Shown here one piece after another: positions 17,604 through 25,518 of a stretch of DNA of 64,000 bases; the first letter of the stretch is position 1; each line of letters starts with the position of its first letter. The notes below the pieces were generated by a model. It ran no database searches. It was not told where the DNA came from and saw only the letters and a program-made list of their open reading frames with translations. The translations under genes and the position numbers were made by a program. The stretch is from NCBI RefSeq assembly GCF_034087045.1, contig NZ_CP139247.1, forward strand, positions 7,466,001-7,530,000. Reading direction: 5' to 3'. This DNA is from Chitinophaga sancti (GTDB taxonomy: Bacteria > Bacteroidota > Bacteroidia > Chitinophagales > Chitinophagaceae).

Positions 17604-17611
17604 TACCTTTG
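17604..17611 (+). promoter_or_regulatory. -7 box of the aldo/keto reductase gene
   Basis: TACCTTTG matches TAnnTTTG and lies 24 bp before the ATG at 17636. Just upstream is a stem AGCCGC/GCGGCT (17583-17588, 17596-17601) that may terminate the AraC gene or act as an operator. Confidence 0.5.
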
Positions 17612-17635
17612 TAGCTACAAAAAAACACGCACGAT

Positions 17636-18634
17636 ATGAAGTACAGAACCCTTGGCAATACCGGCGAAAAGCTCTCCGCTACAGGATTGGGCTGCATGGG
17701 TATGAGCTTTGCATATGGCCCCAGCAATGATACTGAAAGCATTGCCACCCTGCACAGGGCATTGGAACTGGGCATCAATTTCTGGGATACGGCAGATATG
17801 TATGGCGCTGGTGCAAATGAAGCCCTTATTTCAAATGTATTGCTCCCTAACAGGGATAAAATTTTTATCGCTACTAAATTCGGTTTCCGCTTCAGAGATG
17901 GTAAAGCGGGTCCGAGTGGCACTACCAACACGTACTTTGATGGCTCTCCTGGTTGGATTAAAAGCGCTGTGGAAGATAGCCTGAGAAGACTACGCATAGA
18001 TACGATCGATTTGTATTATGCACATCGTGTAGATCCAAATGTTCCTATTGAAGAAACCGTAGGTGCGATGGCGGAACTCGTGAAAGAAGGTAAGGTAAGA
18101 TATCTTGGTTTGAGCGAAGCATCTGCAGCTTCTTTAAGAAAAGCAAACGCAGTGCACCCTATTGCAGCATTGCAATCAGAGTATTCTATACTGACAAGAG
18201 ATGTGGAAGGTGATATACTCAATACTGCCAGAGAATTTGGCACCTCACTGGTTCCGTATTCTCCGTTGTCAAGAGGTTTGCTGATCAATGCAAATGCGGA
18301 CAATCTGGTAGAAGGTGATTTCAGAAAAGGACTGCCTCGCTATCAGAAAGAGAACCTGGAAAACAATAAGAAACTGGTAGCTGAATTCGCAGCACTGGCA
18401 GCGGGTAAACAATGCACGCCTGCACAGCTAGCGCTGGCATGGGTACTGGCACAGGGAGAAGATATTATTCCGATTCCCGGAACCAGGAGGATAAAGTACC
18501 TGGAAGAAAATGCAGCAGCGGTGGATATTGCATTGTCAGCAGCTGATCTGGCAGCAATTGATGCGCTGGTGATTAAGTATCCGAATTTAGGAGAAAGATA
18601 CCTGCCTGGTGCCATGAAATTAGTCAATAACTAA
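17636..18634 (+). CDS. Aldo/keto reductase
   Basis: This 332-residue protein has the AKR catalytic tetrad: D51 and Y56 (DTADMYG), K81 (ATKFGF) and H130 (YYAHRVD). The C-terminal NADPH-binding motif is [17 protein letters not shown]. The start [21 protein letters not shown] is typical of the AKR13-like group that reduces aldehydes, methylglyoxal or quinones. It follows the AraC-type regulator and is probably under its control from its own TACCTTTG promoter. A strong terminator follows. The natural substrate cannot be told from sequence. Confidence 0.93.
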   Translation: MKYRTLGNTGEKLSATGLGCMGMSFAYGPSNDTESIATLHRALELGINFWDTADMYGAGANEALISNVLLPNRDKIFIATKFGFRFRDGKAGPSGTTNTYFDGSPGWIKSAVEDSLRRLRIDTIDLYYAHRVDPNVPIEETVGAMAELVKEGKVRYLGLSEASAASLRKANAVHPIAALQSEYSILTRDVEGDILNTAREFGTSLVPYSPLSRGLLINANADNLVEGDFRKGLPRYQKENLENNKKLVAEFAALAAGKQCTPAQLALAWVLAQGEDIIPIPGTRRIKYLEENAAAVDIALSAADLAAIDALVIKYPNLGERYLPGAMKLVNN

Positions 18635-18638
18635 TTAA

Positions 18639-18677
18639 AAAATGGGCCGTCTTAAAACTTCGGGACGGCCCATTTTT
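18639..18677 (+). terminator. Intrinsic terminator of the aldo/keto reductase gene
   Basis: Arms 18639-18651 and 18664-18676 pair around a 12-nt loop, followed by T residues; it starts 5 bp after the stop codon. Confidence 0.88.
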
Positions 18678-18921
18678 ATTCAGCTGCCTGATGGAGAGAA
18701 TTTTCGTACATGCAATTCTCATGACCATCCTGTTACTTACGATACATCCTCTTTTCATTGAAAATAGTTAGTCTGTGTCATAATTTTGATATGACTCTAT
18801 ATGCTTAAAATTTTCATTTCGTGCTTATAGCAACAATCGTTTGTACTTAGAGTCTTAAATCAGTTTTCTTTACAGGCTTAAAAAGCACCAATAAGAGGTC
18901 GATTTTTGTAACTTAGTAATC
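18678..18921. other. AT-rich flank 3' of the IS110 transposase
   Basis: This 244-bp stretch has no gene. It must contain the right end of the insertion element, and in IS1111-like members of the family the bridge RNA would lie here. I cannot fix the element boundary. Confidence 0.4.
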
Positions 18922-20151
18922 TTATTGAGATGGGGGTAATGCCTCAAGCTCGCGCAGGCGCCTGAGATAATTATTTATCTGCGCCTGCTTTCTTTTTTTA
19001 AGCCACTCCTGATTATCCGGTTCCATATATGGCACTCTATTTTTGAGTATAAAATAAGTGGCAATGAGGATTTTGTGTGCAATGGCGATAAGAGCACGTT
19101 TTTTACCTCTTCGCACACTTAAAGAGTAATATCTTCTTTTCAGATAAGATTCCTTTGTATGTACAGCGGCCCAGGCCGCCTCCACCAGTGCTGTTTTAAG
19201 AGAACTGTTGCCATGATTGATACGTTCACTTTTCTTTTTTCCGGCACTTTCATTATTACCCGGACATAAGCCACACCAACTGGCTAAATGATGCTGATTT
19301 GGGAAGGCATGCATATCTGTACCTATTTCGGCTAAGATGGCTGTAGCTGTTTGTTTTTGTACTCCGGGAATAGTCTGAAGTAATTTTACTTCTTCTTCCC
19401 ATTTTCTTAAGTACTGATCAATACGGTTATCTACCTGACAAAGCAGTTCATTTAGCTGTAAGATAGCAGCTTTAGACAGGTTGAGCATAAAACGGTGATG
19501 CTCATTAAGATTACCTTCTAAAGCAAGAATAAGTTCTTGCTTCTTGATTTTGAGCCTACCTTTGGCCAGATTGGCCAATATCATGGGATCCTGTTCTCCA
19601 TCAATAATAGCAGAGATCATTGACCAGCCGCTTATGCCGAACACATCACTGACAACGCTGCTCAATTTGATATTGGCAGTCTCTAAAATGTTCTGTAATC
19701 GGTTATATTCACTGGAGCGTTGGCCTATTACTTTACGTTTGTATCGGTACAATTCCCGTAATTCACGAGTGTATTGGGGTGGAATAAAACTTCCTTTTAG
19801 TAGCCCGCTTAGCAATAATTTTGCAATCCAGGCACTGTCATTACGATCAGTCTTATGACCCGGCACATATTTAATATGCCGGGCATTGACCAAAATAAGT
19901 TCAAAGTGAGGTTCTAGTATATTAAAAACAGGCTTCCAGTAAACACCCGTGCTCTCCATTGCGACATGTGTAATGCCCGATTCTTCCAACCAGGCTACCA
20001 GGTCCTTAAGTGAACTTGTGAAGGTGCTAAAAGTGCGGGTTTGTTCCTGCAAATTATCACCCCTGATGGTAGCTACTACATTCTCCTGGTGAACATCGAG
20101 GCCACAGCCACGACTCACAACCTGTTCAAAACTGATATGTGATTGTTCCAT
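18922..20151 (-). CDS. IS110-family transposase (DEDD recombinase)
   Basis: This 409-residue protein has the N-terminal RuvC-like DEDD domain with D19 (GLDVHQ), E66 (AMESTGVYW), D102 and D105 (KTDRNDSAWIAKLL). The C-terminal transposase_20 domain contains LLQTIPGVQKQTATAILAEIG and LASWCGLCPGNNESAGK with HGNSSLKTALVEAAW, where the nucleophilic Ser sits. IS110 recombinases are guided by a bridge RNA transcribed from the element's non-coding end. The gene is full length and intact. A stem ATGGTAGTAC/GTACCACCAT (20150-20159, 20171-20180, one mismatch) folds over its start codon and could limit translation. Confidence 0.95.
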   Translation of the reverse strand: MEQSHISFEQVVSRGCGLDVHQENVVATIRGDNLQEQTRTFSTFTSSLKDLVAWLEESGITHVAMESTGVYWKPVFNILEPHFELILVNARHIKYVPGHKTDRNDSAWIAKLLLSGLLKGSFIPPQYTRELRELYRYKRKVIGQRSSEYNRLQNILETANIKLSSVVSDVFGISGWSMISAIIDGEQDPMILANLAKGRLKIKKQELILALEGNLNEHHRFMLNLSKAAILQLNELLCQVDNRIDQYLRKWEEEVKLLQTIPGVQKQTATAILAEIGTDMHAFPNQHHLASWCGLCPGNNESAGKKKSERINHGNSSLKTALVEAAWAAVHTKESYLKRRYYSLSVRRGKKRALIAIAHKILIATYFILKNRVPYMEPDNQEWLKKRKQAQINNYLRRLRELEALPPSQ

Positions 20152-20180
20152 GGTAGTACTTTTGTCGAAGGTACCACCAT
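18922..20180 (-). mobile_element. IS110-type insertion sequence (minimal extent)
   Basis: The coordinates cover the transposase gene and the hairpin over its start. The true ends lie somewhere in 18678-18921 and 20181-20326. IS110 elements usually lack terminal inverted repeats and target duplications, and I found none. The element sits between the aldo/keto reductase and MarR-GNAT genes without breaking either. Confidence 0.75.
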
Positions 20181-20206
20181 TTTCATAGTCGTTTGTGAAT
20201 TCGGTT

Positions 20207-20330
20207 CATGAGGGTTTTCTATGAAAATGTTTTTCATTCTCAGTTGGAGAATTACTTATTTCATGAATGTTTTTTCTGAAAATGGTTTTCATCCCCGTTG
20301 GTGAATAACCCCTTCCATGAATGTTTTTAT
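20207..20330. repeat. Degenerate 54-55-bp tandem repeat with hairpins
   Basis: Units begin CATGAGGG at 20207, CATGAATG at 20262 and CATGAATG at 20316 (partial, running into the MarR-GNAT stop codon). Units 1 and 2 share TGAAAATG, TTTTCAT, GTTGG and GAAT at equal offsets. In unit 1 ATTCTC/GAGAAT forms a perfect 6-bp hairpin; unit 2 has a bulged stem at the same place. It is either a 3'-flank duplication of the neighbouring gene or part of the IS110 left end. Confidence 0.65.
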
Positions 20331-21286
20331 AAGATCAACTCCATTTGAATATTACATCTTTCATAAGGCGTAGCGCGTCCGGCTACTTTTTTAAATCCTA
20401 ATTTCTGGTATAATCCAATAGCTGGTTTGAGGATCGTATTACTTTCGAGGTAGAGGTTTTTAGCACCCAATGATCGTGCTTTCTCTACAATCGCGCTACC
20501 TAGTTTATAGCCCACACTTTTGCCTTGTGCTTTTGGAGATACGGCCATTTTAGCGAGTTCATATTCATACACAGGATCTGCCATTTTGATGAGTGCACAA
20601 ACACCTACAGGTGTCTCCCCATCTAAAGCCACTAAAATGTATCCTCCTTTATCAAGGATGTATTCGTTAGGATGATCTAAGGCTTTATAATCCGCCTCTT
20701 CCATTTTGAAATATGTAGTGATCCATTCTTCATTCAGATCGCGAAAAGCTTTTTGATATTCAGGCGTGTATTCCACGATACGAATGGCATTGCCTTCTCT
20801 TAGTTTTCTGGTTTCCATTACACGGCGCAGCAGACTTTTTTCTTCCAACAGGTATTCCCATTCTTCAATCGCTTTCCAAAGGTCATTTCTTGTCTGGGAA
20901 GAGATCTCGTCGATGGCCTGTTCCACATCTTTATATTGATCCGCAATCTGAAGGGCGGTATCTTTCCCTTTTTTAGATAACTGCACCACATTCCTGCGGC
21001 CATCGGTTTTATCCTTTTTCTCGAGCAGGTAACCGGCCTTTGCCATTTCGGTGGTGATCTTACTCACGGATGGGTGGGTATGACCTATCTCTTTGGCGAT
21101 GGCGGTGATGGTCTTGCCTTCACCTTTTGAGAGCACATAGAAAACTGGAAACCACTTAGGTTGCATGTCGATACCATAGAGGCTGTAAATCTGCCCTGCG
21201 TCCTCAGTGATCTTTTCCGTGAGTAGCCGGAGTCGGCTGCCAAGTGCCATTTTACCCGCATCTTTGAAGAATTCCATTGTTGACAT
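20327..21286 (-). CDS. MarR-type HTH / GNAT acetyltransferase fusion
   Basis: This 319-residue protein joins a MarR winged helix (residues 1-150; TITAIAKEIGHTHPSVSKITTEMAKAGYL as recognition region and DGRRN in the wing) to a GNAT N-acetyltransferase (165-319; KMAVSPKAQGKSVGYKLGSAIVEKA holds the acetyl-CoA loop, then YLESNTILKPAIGLYQKLGF). Such fusions are common in Bacteroidota; the acetylated substrate is unknown. A perfect 24-bp palindrome one base upstream of its start codon is the likely autoregulatory operator. The IS110 element lies directly downstream. Confidence 0.9.
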   Translation of the reverse strand: MSTMEFFKDAGKMALGSRLRLLTEKITEDAGQIYSLYGIDMQPKWFPVFYVLSKGEGKTITAIAKEIGHTHPSVSKITTEMAKAGYLLEKKDKTDGRRNVVQLSKKGKDTALQIADQYKDVEQAIDEISSQTRNDLWKAIEEWEYLLEEKSLLRRVMETRKLREGNAIRIVEYTPEYQKAFRDLNEEWITTYFKMEEADYKALDHPNEYILDKGGYILVALDGETPVGVCALIKMADPVYEYELAKMAVSPKAQGKSVGYKLGSAIVEKARSLGAKNLYLESNTILKPAIGLYQKLGFKKVAGRATPYERCNIQMELIL

Positions 21287-21287
21287 A

Positions 21288-21311
21288 ATTTACGTAACTA
21301 GTTACGTAAAT
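21288..21311. promoter_or_regulatory. Perfect 24-bp palindrome, likely MarR operator
   Basis: The sequence is its own reverse complement over 24 bases: half-site ATTTACGTAACT then AGTTACGTAAAT. It ends one base before the MarR-GNAT start codon, so a bound dimer would block transcription or initiation of its own gene. Confidence 0.75.
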
Positions 21312-21366
21312 GTAATAAGTATTAAAGGAATTACCATCATATATGAAAAATCTCAATAAGTTAGGG

Positions 21367-21374
21367 TATCTTTG
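21367..21374 (+). promoter_or_regulatory. -7 box of the secreted hypothetical gene
   Basis: TATCTTTG matches TAnnTTTG and lies 24 bp before the ATG at 21399. Confidence 0.45.
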
Positions 21375-21398
21375 TCCTATTCCAAATGACCAATACCT

Positions 21399-22175
21399 AT
21401 GAAAAAATCTATCCTATCCCTGCTTCTATGCCTGCTATTTGCCGGCACCAGTCATGCAGGCTGGTATGTTTGCTATAATTTCAAAGGGAAGATCGGAGAC
21501 CGACCCATTCATCTCTCTGTGCAGTTGCTGCGCGGGTATGGAGATGATCCGGAAGCCATTACTGTGAAAGGGGTGTATATGTATGATAACCTCAATGAAC
21601 CTATTGCGCTCAATGGTATACTCAACGAACGTACCCACATGGTTCTGAAAGAGACCATCAATAACCAGCCAAATGCGATGATGGACTTCCTGTTTTACGG
21701 GACCAAAATGAAAGGTACCTGGATGTCTTTGAAAAACAACATGACACCTGAGGTGTTAGAACTGGAAAAGATCGGTGAACTGATTGATACAGTGGCGACT
21801 TCGAAGATCGCTCCCATCGATATTATACAGAGTGCCAGTCTGAAAGATAAATACCTGGTAGGGGTATATAGCAAGAAAGTTATTGGCAAACAAGCGATTA
21901 TGCGGAAGCTGAAAATTGTGGATAAAGTGACCAACAAGGTGACCCAGGAAATTGACTTTGAAAAAGTAAAAACTGCCAGTGGAAATGTGTGGACTATTAT
22001 TTATGGCAATGCGATCGTAGATGATATTAACAATGATGGGAACAAGGATATTACTGTGTGGAATGATGTTGGAAAGCGAGGTGGGTACCTGTATATTATA
22101 TACGATCCGAAGAAAAAGGAATATGTGTTGAATCCGACGCCTGAGGCAGATGAGATCACTCCCGCAAAGAATTAA
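21399..22175 (+). CDS. Secreted protein of unknown function
   Basis: I do not recognise the family. The 258-residue protein has a clear signal peptide (MKKSILSLLLCLLFAGTSHA), so it is exported. The first half (GWYVCYNFKGKIGDRPIHLSVQLLRGYGDDPEAITVKGVYMYDNL) looks like a beta-rich domain that may bind a small ligand. The second half ends with DDINNDGNKDITVWND, a Ca-binding-type Asp/Asn loop as in FG-GAP or VCBS repeats, followed by YLYIIYDPKKKEY. It is a single gene with its own TATCTTTG promoter and ends at a strong bidirectional terminator. Confidence 0.75.
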   Translation: MKKSILSLLLCLLFAGTSHAGWYVCYNFKGKIGDRPIHLSVQLLRGYGDDPEAITVKGVYMYDNLNEPIALNGILNERTHMVLKETINNQPNAMMDFLFYGTKMKGTWMSLKNNMTPEVLELEKIGELIDTVATSKIAPIDIIQSASLKDKYLVGVYSKKVIGKQAIMRKLKIVDKVTNKVTQEIDFEKVKTASGNVWTIIYGNAIVDDINNDGNKDITVWNDVGKRGGYLYIIYDPKKKEYVLNPTPEADEITPAKN

Positions 22176-22182
22176 ATCCTAT

Positions 22183-22221
22183 AAAAAAAACGCTTTTGCC
22201 TCCGGCAAAAGCGTTTTTTTT
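22183..22221. terminator. Bidirectional intrinsic terminator
   Basis: An 18-bp stem (22183-22200 with 22204-22221) with a 3-nt loop is flanked by eight A and eight T residues. It serves the convergent secreted-protein and OsmC genes. Confidence 0.93.
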
Positions 22222-22255
22222 ATATACCTCGATTGCCTGCGGCAGGCAAATTTTA

Positions 22256-22678
22256 TTATTTATATATCACATTCAAAGTGATTGGCGTAGCTGCCAGCGC
22301 CTTTGAAATCGGGCAATTCTCCTTTGCTCCTTTCGCAATCGCATTAAACTGCTCTTCGCTTACTCCTGGAATCACGGCAGCAACCAGGTCCAGTGTAATC
22401 CCTGTAATACCAGGAATAGATGGATCCAGTTCTACAGTTGCCTTTGTATCCAGGTCACCCGCTGTAAAACCAGCCTGTGTGAGCGCTGCGCTCAGTGCCA
22501 TGGTAAAACAACCTGCATGAGAAGCACCCAGCAGTTCTTCGGGGTTAGTACCTACTCCATCAGCAAAACGGGCGTTAAAAGAATACTGTGTGTTGGTCAA
22601 CACGTTACTCTGGGTAGAGATATTGCCCTGACCTTCTTTTAAATTACCATTCCAATGTGCATTTGCTGTTCTTTTCAT
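22256..22678 (-). CDS. OsmC/Ohr-family peroxiredoxin
   Basis: This 140-residue protein has the two redox cysteines of OsmC proteins, C57 in HAGCFTMALS and C122 in ENCPISKAL. The N-terminal strand set (TANAHWNGNLKEGQGNIST) and NPEELLGASHAGCF are diagnostic of the OsmC subgroup. These dimeric thiol peroxidases reduce organic hydroperoxides, protecting against oxidative or osmotic stress. The gene is alone and ends opposite the terminator at 22183. The assignment is firm; the preferred hydroperoxide is not known. Confidence 0.92.
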   Translation of the reverse strand: MKRTANAHWNGNLKEGQGNISTQSNVLTNTQYSFNARFADGVGTNPEELLGASHAGCFTMALSAALTQAGFTAGDLDTKATVELDPSIPGITGITLDLVAAVIPGVSEEQFNAIAKGAKENCPISKALAATPITLNVIYK

Positions 22679-22760
22679 AATATCTGGTTTTTAGGTTTTT
22701 TGTGTATTTGTTTGTTGATGTAAAATTGAATCTTTCTTAGCGCAATAATTTTAACCTGGG

Positions 22761-23417
22761 TTAAAATGTCAATACTGATCCTCTCAGGTATTTCAGTTTC
22801 TGAAACGCATCCAGCTCTTTAAAACCAGCATCCAGCCAAAGTTGTTTACATTGAGGATTGGCGTATAAGATCTTTAGAGGCCGGGGTTTTCGGATCAGGC
22901 TCTCCATGACCTGGCTGATAAAGTCATCCATGATCACCTCGTCAAATGGATTGAAAAGGAAGATCACACCTACCTGGTCGGGAATATCATATTTTCGGGC
23001 GTCTGCGCACACAATATCTACTTTACAACCGTCATACCTGTTTTCCAGGGCGGTAGCGGTTTCAAGTGCATAGCTATATAGCTTGGGCGAGAAATCAATG
23101 CCTGTGATCTGTTTGAAACCATATGCAGCAGCAATGGCCAGCACTCTTCCTTTTCCACAACCTACATCCAGGAATGCTGTATCCAGCTCATGCCTTTCTA
23201 CATGATCAAATAACCAGCTACCTGTGTAATAGTTCACTGGTTCATACATTGATGCATGCTCCAGTTCTGCTGCCGGTACATGTGTTACCAGGTCATCTGT
23301 GCCGATTGTTTTTACACCGAACTGCCTTTCGCCGCGAATCTCATACCAGATGACAAAAAATGCCATGCTGATGCCCCAGTGCCAACCGATATAGAAAAAG
23401 TAGGAAAGATATCTCAT
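22761..23417 (-). CDS. Class I SAM-dependent methyltransferase, membrane-anchored
   Basis: This 218-residue protein starts with a hydrophobic helix (SYFFYIGWHWGISMAFFVIWY) that probably anchors it to the inner membrane. A Rossmann methyltransferase domain follows with motif I FLDVGCGKGRVLAIA, the acidic end of strand 2 in TGIDFSP, and IVCADARKYDIP. The motif IV region is VIFLFNPFDE. The NPF element is like N- or C-methyltransferases with an Asn-Pro-Pro-Phe type motif, but the substrate is unknown. It is transcribed on its own, 82 bp upstream of the OsmC gene. Confidence 0.82.
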   Translation of the reverse strand: MRYLSYFFYIGWHWGISMAFFVIWYEIRGERQFGVKTIGTDDLVTHVPAAELEHASMYEPVNYYTGSWLFDHVERHELDTAFLDVGCGKGRVLAIAAAYGFKQITGIDFSPKLYSYALETATALENRYDGCKVDIVCADARKYDIPDQVGVIFLFNPFDEVIMDDFISQVMESLIRKPRPLKILYANPQCKQLWLDAGFKELDAFQKLKYLRGSVLTF

Positions 23418-23841
23418 TGGGGGATTTACAAGGTTTAAAAATGGGGTGAGCGATTGGGTCTTATAAACGTGGTATTGTTACAATTCCGGTGTTGAATATA
23501 GGAATTTTTCGACAAACCCATCCGGGTCATACTTCCAAATAGGATATTATCTTTCCATTAACGGCAAAGATCCGGATATTGTATAACGGTCATGTATATA
23601 TAATTGCCATAAGGATTTAAGTAAATCTTTAACAACCGGCGTCCATATAACACGTTTGTAGTAGGCGAAATTCATTCTTTCTGAAAATCAATTCACATGT
23701 TCAGAAATCACTCGCAGTAATGTAGCAGTTCCTTTAAAAAGCATTTCGGCAACACCCCTTAACCCTTACCAGATAAGGGTTTCATCGGATTTTTAAAGTT
23801 TGGCATTCTATTTGGCTATTGATAAGTATAAAAAACTTGTT
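23418..23841. other. Intergenic region of 424 bp
   Basis: It lies between divergent genes and holds a hairpin AACCCTTA/TAAGGGTT (23761-23768, 23774-23781) about 60 bp before the Gly-rich gene. It could be a leader structure or operator. I see no RNA gene or credible small frame. Confidence 0.45.
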
Positions 23842-24510
23842 ATGAAAAAGATAGTTCTTATTACCTGTTTAGTAGCCATTGGTTCAATATACGGTTATAA
23901 GGCAGACGCACAGGTTAGGTTTAATGTGAACGTGAATATTGGCAGCCAGCCAGCGTGGGGACCTGAGGGTTATGACTATGCTGAATATTACTACATGCCT
24001 GATATCGATGCATATTATTACGTACCTGAACGCCAGTTTATATACCTGGAAGGAAGCAGATGGGTGTTTGCACCGGCTTTACCTCCACGCTTTCATTATG
24101 ACCTGTATCGCGGTTATAAAGTAGTGGTAAATGATCCCCGTCCTTACCTGCACCCTGGCATTTACAGGAACAGATATGCAGGATATAGAGGAGCATGGGG
24201 CCGTCAGACGATCATAAGAGATTCACGTAATCCCCGTTACTTCGCTGCACAACCTCATGGAGGTGGCGGATATTATGGCGGACGTGGTCATGAAGGTGGT
24301 GGTCCCGGTTGGAATGGTGGCGGCAGAGGTCATGAAGGCGGTGGTCCTGGTTGGAACGGTGGTGGACGTGGTCATGAAGGCGGTGGTCCCGGTTGGAATG
24401 GTGGTGGACGTGGTCATGAAGGCGGTGGTCCTGGTTGGAATGGTGGCGGACGTGGTCATGAAGGAAATGGAGGTGGCCGTGGTGGAGACCATGGCAGACA
24501 TGACCATTAA
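23842..24510 (+). CDS. Secreted protein with Gly-rich 14-residue repeats
   Basis: The ATG at 23842 gives MKKIVLITCLVAIGSIYGYKADAQ, a proper signal peptide; an upstream frame is open but not protein-like. The 222-residue product has a Tyr/Pro-rich middle (EYYYMPDIDAYYYVPERQFIYLEGSRWVFAP, then RYAGYRG), a pattern frequent in small exported Bacteroidota proteins without known function. The C-terminal third has four tandem copies of GRGHEGGGPGWNGG and a partial fifth, ending in a His-rich tail (GRHDH). The tail could bind metal or mediate self-association. It is a single gene ending at a strong terminator. Confidence 0.8.
   Translation: MKKIVLITCLVAIGSIYGYKADAQVRFNVNVNIGSQPAWGPEGYDYAEYYYMPDIDAYYYVPERQFIYLEGSRWVFAPALPPRFHYDLYRGYKVVVNDPRPYLHPGIYRNRYAGYRGAWGRQTIIRDSRNPRYFAAQPHGGGGYYGGRGHEGGGPGWNGGGRGHEGGGPGWNGGGRGHEGGGPGWNGGGRGHEGGGPGWNGGGRGHEGNGGGRGGDHGRHDH
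24280..24482 (+). repeat. 42-bp in-frame tandem repeat
   Basis: Four units start at 24280, 24322, 24364 and 24406, followed by a partial unit at 24448. They differ at only a few, mostly third-codon, positions, which points to recent expansion or homogenisation under coding constraint. Confidence 0.92.
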
Positions 24511-24550
24511 ATTTTGAACAAGTAATTCTCACTATAAATCACTAGTAATA

Positions 24551-24585
24551 AAAAAAGGCCCCGACTTCTGCCGGGGCCTTCCTTA
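24551..24585. terminator. Bidirectional intrinsic terminator
   Basis: Stem AAGGCCCCG/CGGGGCCTT (24555-24563, 24572-24580) lies between an A run and a T-rich tail, between convergent genes. Confidence 0.88.
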
Positions 24586-24864
24586 TTAAATTTCTTGTAG
24601 TTCCTCCTGCTTTCGAAGATAGATGCGAGTGTATCGCAGGTTCATCCATTGAACACTATCTACTTCCAGGGGTGACACTTCTTCCAGTTTCTCTTCCAGT
24701 TGTCTGATGGAAATTTTGCTTGCTTCCATTTCTTTCAGAGAAACATCTAATAAAGCTTCAACTGCGCCGTCGTCTTTTGCATCTTTTAGTTGGACGATTA
24801 TCTTCGACGCTAATTCTGCTGTTTTCATGTCATTTATCAATTTTTCCGTTAACGTTTTATCCAC
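24586..24864 (-). CDS. Small helical protein of unknown function
   Basis: I do not recognise this 92-residue protein. It is acidic, almost entirely helical and probably forms a coiled coil (LLDVSLKEMEASKISIRQLEEKLEEVSPLE). A later start at 24828 is possible. Its 5' end overlaps the 3' end of the methyltransferase gene at 24849 by 16 bp, so the two are co-transcribed and probably translationally coupled. That suggests a joint function, perhaps as a partner subunit, but this is inference from position only. Confidence 0.65.
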   Translation of the reverse strand: MDKTLTEKLINDMKTAELASKIIVQLKDAKDDGAVEALLDVSLKEMEASKISIRQLEEKLEEVSPLEVDSVQWMNLRYTRIYLRKQEELQEI

Positions 24865-25451
24865 ATTTTAAGAAGCATATCATCGGAAGCGTCTACTAGC
24901 TGATAACTATCCGGAACTTCATCGCCCATACTATAATAGGTGACCAGTCGGGTGCCCGAAACCCTTTGATCCATTATCTCCTGCATGTAGCAGGTATAAT
25001 AATCGTAAAGACTTGTTGAATAGTTGATCTGCTGGTCGATACCATCTTCCGGATTCAGATGTTCAAAAAATGAATTGTAAAAGTAAAAACCATCGTATTG
25101 GTCTGCGTTAAAACGGGTGAAGTTGCCTAATATAAAATCGGCATTGTTCACCTTCAATACTTCCTTGGCAGTTCTGGCGTACAGGTACAGCTCTTTTCGT
25201 TGTTCGATTCCGTAAAAATAAGATTTTGGGTGAAAACATGCCCCTATCAGGCAGAATTTACCAACTCCACTACCTATATCCAGGATCCTGGAACCCGGCT
25301 TTTCAGCCAGGAACGCTGCAGACGCAGTAGCGATCTGAAGCGGGGTCCAGTGCCTCTTTGACAATTGTTGAATCCCTTGTGGATAGACCTGGTCAAAGGC
25401 ATCATCAGAAGCAAACATTTGCGTATTTACACGCGAATCACTTATAGACAT
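24849..25451 (-). CDS. SAM-dependent methyltransferase-like protein
   Basis: This 200-residue protein has motif I RILDIGSGVGKFCLIGA, then YFYGIEQRKELYLYA (acidic Glu at the end of strand 2) and ADFILGNFTRFNADQYDGFYFYNSFFEHL. It lacks a known substrate-binding extension. The WTPLQIATASAAFLAEKPGSR lead-in is common to small Bacteroidota methyltransferases annotated only by fold. It overlaps the small helical protein gene downstream by 16 bp. The substrate is unknown. Confidence 0.78.
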   Translation of the reverse strand: MSISDSRVNTQMFASDDAFDQVYPQGIQQLSKRHWTPLQIATASAAFLAEKPGSRILDIGSGVGKFCLIGACFHPKSYFYGIEQRKELYLYARTAKEVLKVNNADFILGNFTRFNADQYDGFYFYNSFFEHLNPEDGIDQQINYSTSLYDYYTCYMQEIMDQRVSGTRLVTYYSMGDEVPDSYQLVDASDDMLLKMWIKR

Positions 25452-25518
25452 TCCGAGGTCAAAGTTAACCTGATTCTGTCAGGAAATATTGTAAATATTG
25501 AGCAAAATATTGTCAGCA

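Noticed and set aside
24212..24532. Two long minus-strand frames opposite the Gly-rich repeat gene
   Set aside because: His/Asp- and Thr-rich repeats there are only the complement of the Gly-rich 42-bp units; the plus-strand frame has a signal peptide and start.
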